Shown here piece after piece: positions 57,644 through 64,000 of a stretch of 64,000 nucleotides of DNA; within the stretch, counting starts at the first letter, position 1, and the number at the start of each line of letters is the position of its first letter. Location of the stretch: positions 265,333 to 329,332 of the forward strand of contig VXCM01000137.1 in NCBI GenBank assembly GCA_014773175.1, written 5' to 3'. This stretch comes from Lucifuga dentata (lineage: Eukaryota; Chordata; Actinopteri; Ophidiiformes; Bythitidae). Made by a program: the position numbers and the translations under genes. The notes beneath the pieces are model-generated. The model was not told the DNA's origin and did no database searches. It saw nothing but the letters and a program-made list of their open reading frames with translations.

Positions 57644-58580
57644 ACAGGCAGTGGGAGTGGGATGTTGGGTTTTGTTCTGTGCACTTCTTCCTGAATGTAA
57701 ATGACACTCCAGTGGTGTCATATTTTCTACAGTGTTTTTTGTACAATACAGTTTGTCAGTTTTAGAGTTAGTAGGCAGTCTGTTTGTGACTGATTTGTAG
57801 AGTTCAGCTGATGCCGCAACAGTTCTGGGATTGGCTTCACAGAACTTAACTAGTTAATATTTTTAGGATGAACTGTAATGAATTGCTTTTCCCAATAAGA
57901 ACGTTGTTTGTTGCTAATACAATTTTAAATGTATATTTTGCAGATGAATGTAAATGTTCATGTCAGTGCGTTTTGAAAGGGACGTTCGTACCGTGTGCAC
58001 TTTTGTTAAAGACACTTGCCACTTTGTCAACCCATCTGTTTCCAGATGTGTTGAATATTCAGCAAAAGTTAACACACTTAGGCTTAAAAGTAGACTGAAA
58101 CCTTTAGGCAGTCTTTGGGGCCATTTATATAGCTAATTGTGTAATGATGCTGTATTTAGGATTTAGATGTTTTTAGACAAGCCATTGAATGTCTTGTGAA
58201 GATGCTGCTGTGTGGGCTTCTCACACTAGGGCAACATGGATGCCTTACCTGTCATACAAATTTATTTTTTTCACTTAAGTTGGAAAACACTTATCTTTAC
58301 ATTTATACTACCCCATATATGCATTTTCAATGTAAAGCCTTGTTAGATTGAAGGCGTGGATTACTGATATGTAACAGTTTAAATTTGGTTTTATGCAAGT
58401 TGTGAACTAGGAGGTACAAAGAAGTTACTGGAGGTCCAAAATGTCCTTATAGGTTGCACAACAATTATTACATGTTTTTTTTTTTTTCTTTCCCCTTTTT
58501 TTAATGGCATTCAAAGTTCCCATTGAAGGAAGCTGTACTTCTTGTCTATTTGACAATAAAAGATTTCAACCTTATTTTAA
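57644..58580 (+). other. ddit4l: ddit4l 3'UTR
   Basis: About 0.93 kb of AU-rich sequence ending at the poly(A) signal AATAAA, 58555-58560. Confidence 0.7.
58555..58560 (+). terminator. ddit4l: ddit4l polyadenylation signal
   Basis: AATAAA followed by a T-rich, GT-containing stretch. Confidence 0.7.
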
Positions 58581-61500
58581 GTTTTAGACTTGATTCTGCA
58601 CATAGTTTGGTCAGAGTCTCTGACTTGCCTGGGAATATGAAAATGAGTGTATATTCTGGAACCGTGACCAAGCCTGATAGGAGAGTGGCACAATGTGGGC
58701 TTTATAAAGAGGACAACAGGCACAACAGGATCTTTGTAAAAATGTAACACATTATTATTACATCAATATTCATAGTCCTGACTGATGTGAAAATTTTCAT
58801 CTTGGCATCATTTATAGCTGGAAAATGGCGTAAACTTTACATTTCCCATAAGTAAGTCAAAGCCTACTTTTATTAATTATTCAAAGAATCTTTCCATAGC
58901 TCATTCCAGTGAGTTCCATGAGTCCTTACCTGAGGGTTAAGTAATATTATACTGTATATTGTAAAAATTCTAACTTCTCCAATAGGTCTGAGCCTAACAT
59001 TCATTGTCAGCTCAGGGCTGCACAAACATGTAGAAGTAGCTGCTTACACGCATTGTTAAATTTGTGTACGTGTGTTGGTGTGTTTATATAAGCACATCAG
59101 CTGATCATTATGAGATCCTGAAAGTGAACCTGCAGAGTGTGTGTGACATTTCTCTCACTCTTTAATGGAGACATCTGCATGATCATTATCAGAGGCTCAG
59201 AATTAATGCATTTGTTACTTGTGTGGCAAATTCAACACTGATTCCTCCATATCAGCCTCTCAGCTTTGGAACTATAACGTTGTACTGTGTTTAGTGAATA
59301 AAAGTTTCACCAATTCACAGTTACAACTTTTTTTTTTTACGAACAAATTAGTGAACCGCACACAGTTGGCTGCAGCCAGTTAATGAGGCAATCACATGCT
59401 CTTGTGCAAGAAGCATCATTCTCGGTGAGGAAACAAGGCTTTTGTGATCATTTACTAGGCGCTGCACAAACTCAAACTAACTTTCCATGCTTCCACAGTT
59501 TCAAATGTGGGTCACCCATGGGAGTTTGCATTGTTCAGCCCATAGACAGAGTGACACACTGAACACAGGTGATACTAAATTAAAAATGAGCCTAATAAAG
59601 AAGGCTAAATCAAAATTTTGAGATATTGGAATAAAATAATAAAAATCCACAAAACTCAAAATATTGCAACTCAAATTGTTGGATTTTTCCATTGTTTCTG
59701 ATCAATTTAAGGATTAAATTCTCAGACCTCTTTTTCTTTCTAAAACTCATGAGCTAAGGCCAAAAAGGCATTGTGATACTAAGGTAAAATAAAGTGAGAT
59801 AAAAGGTTTTTTGTGAATTTATATTAAGATCAAAGTCTTAATCTGCAAAGTAACTACTAACTCCAACTATCAGATAAATGTAACGAAGTAAAAAGACCAT
59901 TAAATCTAATGATAATCTTGTATCCAAAGAGTGGGAGGGACAGAAAATGCTAATGCTGCTGAGTCCCACAAAGACATAATGAACTCTGCCTCTCATGGAA
60001 AAGTACTGGAGGCCTTTTTAGAAAGTACTGGAAGCCTTACTGGTATTACTGCTGTAACCAATAGAAACCTGCACTGCACTATACAGGCCTGCCAACTAAT
60101 TTACTGCAGCTCATCAATCTATAGATGCCACATGAGATCCTCAGTTTCAGCACGGTTCATCAGCACAGCATGGAATTAGGAGGCAGAAACATGTTGTGAA
60201 ATAAGGAGATGATCCCAATCAGACCTCCTTCTTCACACGCGTCCTTTACGTACGCGGGTTATAGTGTGTGTTGACATCCCTCAGATGTTTACGAAACCAG
60301 CTGCCTTTCCATTCATGCATCCTTCAAGTCACTGATATGACTGTTTGTTCCTAATGGATGTGTCAGGTTTAATGCCATGTTTTCTCCTACCCCACAGAAC
60401 AGCCGGCTTCTTGGAACATTGAAATCTGATGAACTTGGCTAAAGTGCCCTGCAAGTTACACTGGGACTGGAGTTAGTTTATGACCGAGACATGTTTATCT
60501 GACTCGCGAGTGTTTGTGTATGATCTCTGTAAACAAAACAGTTGTTTCTCGTGACATCCAGAGCCAAAAAGCAGCTTTAAGTTAATTTACAAGATAGCCA
60601 TCTAATATCTATCTAATATAGTATTTCAAAATGGATCAAGAACAGCAAACCTCTTTTGTCTCTCCTGATTTTCAAAAAATAGTTTGTTCAAGATATGTAG
60701 GACTTTTATTCACCAGCACAGGCCTTTTCATTGTCTATTATCATTTAGTCATGGACGTGCATTCAAACTCCTTTGTTAGTGTAATCATGGGGGACCTTGA
60801 AAATTGTTTTGGGTACTGGATGCACTGTTGAATGACATGGATACTTCTCATGTTCCTGTCAGGCAGCCAGTACTAAAATTGTCCATTTTGCAGAACATGC
60901 ACTCCAAAAGGTACAGACAGTTCCATTTGTTTTTTTAATATAGTGTGTTGTCCTAATGGTCACGTAAGCTTGGTCATTTCCAGTGTTTGTAATTGTCATG
61001 CATGACATTTATCAAGTAATCCACCTCAGGCTTATTCACTTTTACCTCCCAGGCGCCTGTAATCTCAGCACTTAGCTAAAAAGATGCTGGGGAACTAATG
61101 AACAACTTGATATTCAAAATAATTACAGTGATCTAAATACAGTGTCAGTGAGATTGCGAACACGTGATTTTAAATTGATACTACATGCAGTCAGATTTCT
61201 CGAGGGTCTAAGTGGAACTGAGTGTACAGTATTTAGGTAGTGCCTTTTGAAGAAAATGATGTCTAACGTTGATGGTAATTTTAGCATGTAACATTTTGAC
61301 ATATTGAGCACTTTATGGCTTGATTTACTTTTTAATTTTTTAAGTAAATGGCTAGTGGACCACAATTTTGAAGCAGCATTACAACTTCTGTTACATAAAA
61401 CCAAATAGCCCCAAGAGATACGTGATGCATGTATTTAAAAACAGCATTATCCAATAAAACACGGATATTTTTGGATGTTGCTATGCTATTTCCAGCTGTG

Positions 61501-62560
61501 TGAATGGAGTGCTATTAAAGGGCCACTCCAGTGTTTATCTGGCCAGAGTGTGACCTTTGCAGGACACTGGCTCTGGAATGTTCAGATCTGACAGGCCCTC
61601 GTTAATAAATGGGCTGCTGGCTTAAGACGTGGATTTCTCTGGCATCTGACAACTGGGCGTTGTCTCCCTCTCTCTTGACCTTTATTGGGAGCTGCTGGAA
61701 GTAGGTCATTGCTTGAATGAAAACACCTTCATGACAATGGATCCTTGCCATGACAAAACTGTTCCACAAGGAGCAATTGGAAATTGGTGTCAAAATCTGA
61801 CTTTTGGTGCATTGTGGAACTGATTGGTACGCAGAATATTATTCAAATCATGACATTATTAACAATAGGTCTTCAAAAAGAATTTCATCAATTCACTGCC
61901 ATTGAGTCACTGGTAACAGAGACCCAGTATGTTTACTGTATGGGATCTTTATTCATTTTCAAAAGGGAGCGTCTCTCCCAGCTCAAATAGACCTCTTTGT
62001 GCTGTAGACTGTACACATCTCACAATCCCAATTTGTTTCTATTAACCAAAGGGTATACAAATAGATCTTAAGTGTATATGTCAAGTGACGTTGCTCAGAA
62101 AAACACAGCTAGGTGGCTGATTTGACCCTTTGGAAATAGTCAAAGAACAACTTACAGTTACACTTTGCTAACCATTCCTCGTTTTTGCTGACTTGCACAG
62201 AAACTCAAAGTAAAACTGCTTTTCATGATCATTGGCCTTGTGCATGTTGCTTATTTTTATTTTTTCAATAAATGTCAAAGTACAGTCCTGAAACACTCTT
62301 TATCTTCCATCATTTACATCCATTGTGCGCATGGTCTTATTTGGTTTTTGATTTTTTTTTTTTTTTGACAAATGCTTAGGAGTTAATCAGTAGTTCCTTA
62401 TTTACAAATTGAGGTATAAGTGTGCTATTTGTATTCTAATACATCTTAATCATTATATTTTCTTGGATAAATAAAACATTAAATAGAACTGGCATTATTT
62501 GCAGAGTAATTATTGAAAGTTTTGGCTCTGGAGGCTTAGAGATTCACTGTGGAAGGATTT
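58581..62560. other. Intergenic, ddit4l to right-hand gene
   Basis: Four kb of AT-rich DNA with short T runs. No gene, RNA or transposon is recognised. The ORFs on both strands are short and unsupported. Confidence 0.75.
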
Positions 62561-62562
62561 TT

Positions 62563-62580
62563 GCTGCCACCTAGTGGTGA
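62563..62580 (-). promoter_or_regulatory. CTCF-like motif, reverse
   Basis: On the minus strand CACCACTAGGTGGCAGC matches the CTCF core. It lies 70 bp upstream of an X-box. Confidence 0.5.
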
Positions 62581-62634
62581 TGATGCGCAATAACACATTT
62601 CAAGCTCTGGCTGTGTCCGCTTGTTGTTGGTGCT

Positions 62635-62648
62635 GTTGCCATGGAGAC
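62635..62648 (+). promoter_or_regulatory. RFX X-box
   Basis: GTTGCCATGGAGAC: both half-sites with a 2-nt spacer fit the RFX X-box GTNRCC-N(0-3)-RGYAAC with small deviation in the right half. Position, 144-157 bp before the ATG at 62792, is typical for ciliary genes. Confidence 0.65.
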
Positions 62649-62791
62649 GAGCACCTGCAGAGGCTGACGATCTCTCCACCAACTTTTTTAACATCTTTTA
62701 CTCACTAATTTGACTTTTGTGTGGACAGTTTTAATATTATTGTAATTTTTGATGTTCATCTTATTGTAGTTAAGCGTCGTGTTAAGTAGAA

Positions 62792-62899
62792 ATGCCACCA
62801 AAAGGAGGTAAAAAGAAGTCGGCCAAAAAACCCAGTTCTGCTGCAGCTCCAGTTGTCAACAGGACTTGGGAGGCTGGTCTCACTACAGCGCAGTTTGAG
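62792..62899 (+). CDS. First coding exon of an unidentified gene (candidate ciliary protein)
   Basis: 36 codons: MPPKGGKKKSAKKPSSAAAP, then VVNRTWEAGLTTAQFE, then a GAG|GTTTGT donor in phase 0. The very basic Lys/Ala/Pro start is common among axonemal and ciliary proteins, and the X-box upstream supports that reading. I do not recognise the protein. The rest of the gene lies in or beyond the hAT insertion at the right edge. The intron holds nothing else recognised between 62900 and 63480. The donor is slightly weak, so the exon end could differ. Confidence 0.6.
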
Positions 62900-63572
62900 G
62901 TTTGTTATCTCAAGTTTATAAGCTTCATTTTGTTCTTGAAGTTTCTTTTTTTTTTATCACATAAAATGTCTGTTAAAGTGCTTTTACTAACACCTAGTTA
63001 CACATAGGTATCAGTGTTAGCTAGTTTGTCTTCGTGACTACGTGCGCGAGCGTTTACACGTTAAATTCGTAAATATTAGTGTTTAATTTAGCTAACCTTT
63101 GATTAGCCTTTGATTTTAATGACAAAACAAAATTCATACATTAGCATTTACACGTTTGTTGTAAAATGGCGAGTTTTGACGAATTTTCTAACTAGAAGAC
63201 CCTAATTTTTGTTGAATGTTTGTTGCTATTGGCTAAGCTAAAGTGCACTTCAGCTCGCCTTCCTGGGTTCCACAACTAAACACGAGTAACGTTACTACAA
63301 GAAATAAATAGCTAAAACAGATACACTGTAGATGAAATATAAAATATGGCTAAGAAGTAAGGTTATCTTGCTGTTTTTCAAACTGTAGCCGATAAGCTGC
63401 CTTAAAATTTTAAATAAGCTAAAGACCTAAAGTGGTAAATATAGCGATCAAAGGCATCCAGAAAACAAAAGGATAACCTAGACACTAGTGATGGGTCCGG
63501 CAACACCGATGCGTCGGCGCATGCGTCGAGCTCATAGAGCAAAACCCCGTGTCGGTGCGCGTATCGCTTTAA

Positions 63573-64000
63573 GAAAGTCACGTGACCGATACAGGAACTG
63601 TTTCGAACTGACACTGACGCGCCAAACTGTGTTTATAAAGAAGCGTATCTGTCAACGGGATGCATCTGCCAAAAGAATCTCTGATCTTTTGCGGTTCGTC
63701 GTCAAATTCATCAAGAATTATGGAGCAGCCTCAAGCCAAAAGAAAGGTTTCCGCCTTGTGGGACCATTTTGATCTCATATCGGAAAATAAGGTATTTGTT
63801 TTAATTTCCTTGTTGTTTCATCCNGAAAGTCACGTGACCGATACAGGAACTGTTTCGAACTGACACTGACGCGCCAAACTGTGTTTATAAAGAAGCGTAT
63901 CTGTCAACGGGATGCATCTGCCAAAAGAATCTCTGATCTTTTGCGGTTCGTCGTCAAATTCATCAAGAATTATGGAGCAGCCTCAAGCCAAAAGAAAGGT
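63573..64000. other. Assembly artefact: at least 176-bp duplication around a single N
   Basis: 63573-63748 and 63825-64000 are the same sequence, offset by 252. N is at 63824. The repeat continues past the window edge. Confidence 0.85.
63720..63791 (+). CDS. hAT transposase, N-terminal BED-finger exon (partial)
   Basis: 24 codons with the BED-finger hallmark ALWDHF preceded by a basic KRK stretch, then an AAG|GTATTT splice donor. A second copy of its start, at 63972-64000, comes from the assembly duplication. Whether the element is intact cannot be judged here. Confidence 0.6.

Larger units (their letters stand above)
63486..64000 (+). mobile_element. hAT-family DNA transposon, 5' part, runs off the window
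   Basis: The terminus TAGTGATGGGTCCGGCAAC is followed by a GC-rich subterminal region with repeated GCGTCG/GCATGC motifs, as in hAT elements. An ORF starting at 63720 encodes MEQPQAKRKVSALWDHFDLI and then SENK, the start of a BED zinc finger (W..HF). It stops at a GTATTT donor (63792). The sequence after N at 63824 repeats 63573-63748, so this part is duplicated by assembly. The transposase core is outside the window. Confidence 0.75.

Noticed and set aside
57391..57684. 97-codon antisense ORF across ddit4l exon 3
   Set aside because: Shadow of the conserved sense coding frame.

Overview
The window looks like nuclear DNA of a ray-finned (teleost) fish. It is AT-rich, carries long spliced genes with GT-AG introns, is full of microsatellites and homopolymer runs, and holds DNA-transposon debris. 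There are no bacterial-style operons, rRNA genes, tRNA genes or CRISPR arrays.

Three genes on the + strand can be named. (1) ppp3ca, the catalytic A-alpha subunit of calcineurin: exons 2 to 14 (4629-39277) and the 3'UTR. Exon 1 lies upstream of the window. The readable exons total 1511 nt; adding the usual 58-nt coding exon 1 gives 522 residues, against 521 in human. (2) emcn, the endothelial sialomucin endomucin (43754-50532): signal peptide, Ser/Thr/Pro-rich ectodomain spread over many small exons, one transmembrane helix and a conserved cytoplasmic tail. (3) ddit4l, also called REDD2 (about 56045-58580): a stress-induced mTORC1 inhibitor of 193 residues, with a non-coding first exon. The order and orientation ppp3ca-emcn-ddit4l match human 4q24 as I recall it. 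A fourth gene begins at 62792; only its first coding exon is visible. A near-perfect RFX X-box 150 bp upstream suggests a ciliary gene, which I cannot name.

Mobile DNA: two copies of one MITE family (89-bp terminal inverted repeats, TTAA at both ends) sit in ppp3ca introns 2 and 12. A hAT-type terminal fragment lies at about 11023-11098. A hAT element with a BED-finger exon runs off the right edge. Three isolated near-palindromic hairpins (20222-20312, 38470-38526, 45363-45418) are not explained by these families.

Assembly: 21 single N characters occur. Six of them separate two copies of the same flanking sequence, usually about 66 bp. These are unmerged contig overlaps rather than real tandem duplications; the others mostly sit in homopolymer runs.

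Regulatory candidates: an ETS-GATA cluster upstream of emcn, CCAAT and TATA elements at ddit4l, four good CTCF-like motifs whose orientations would partition the locus, and the X-box. Roles: calcineurin dephosphorylates NFAT and other targets in response to Ca2+; endomucin is a surface glycoprotein of endothelium; REDD2 restrains mTORC1. They share a syntenic block, not a pathway. I found no wholly novel gene system.
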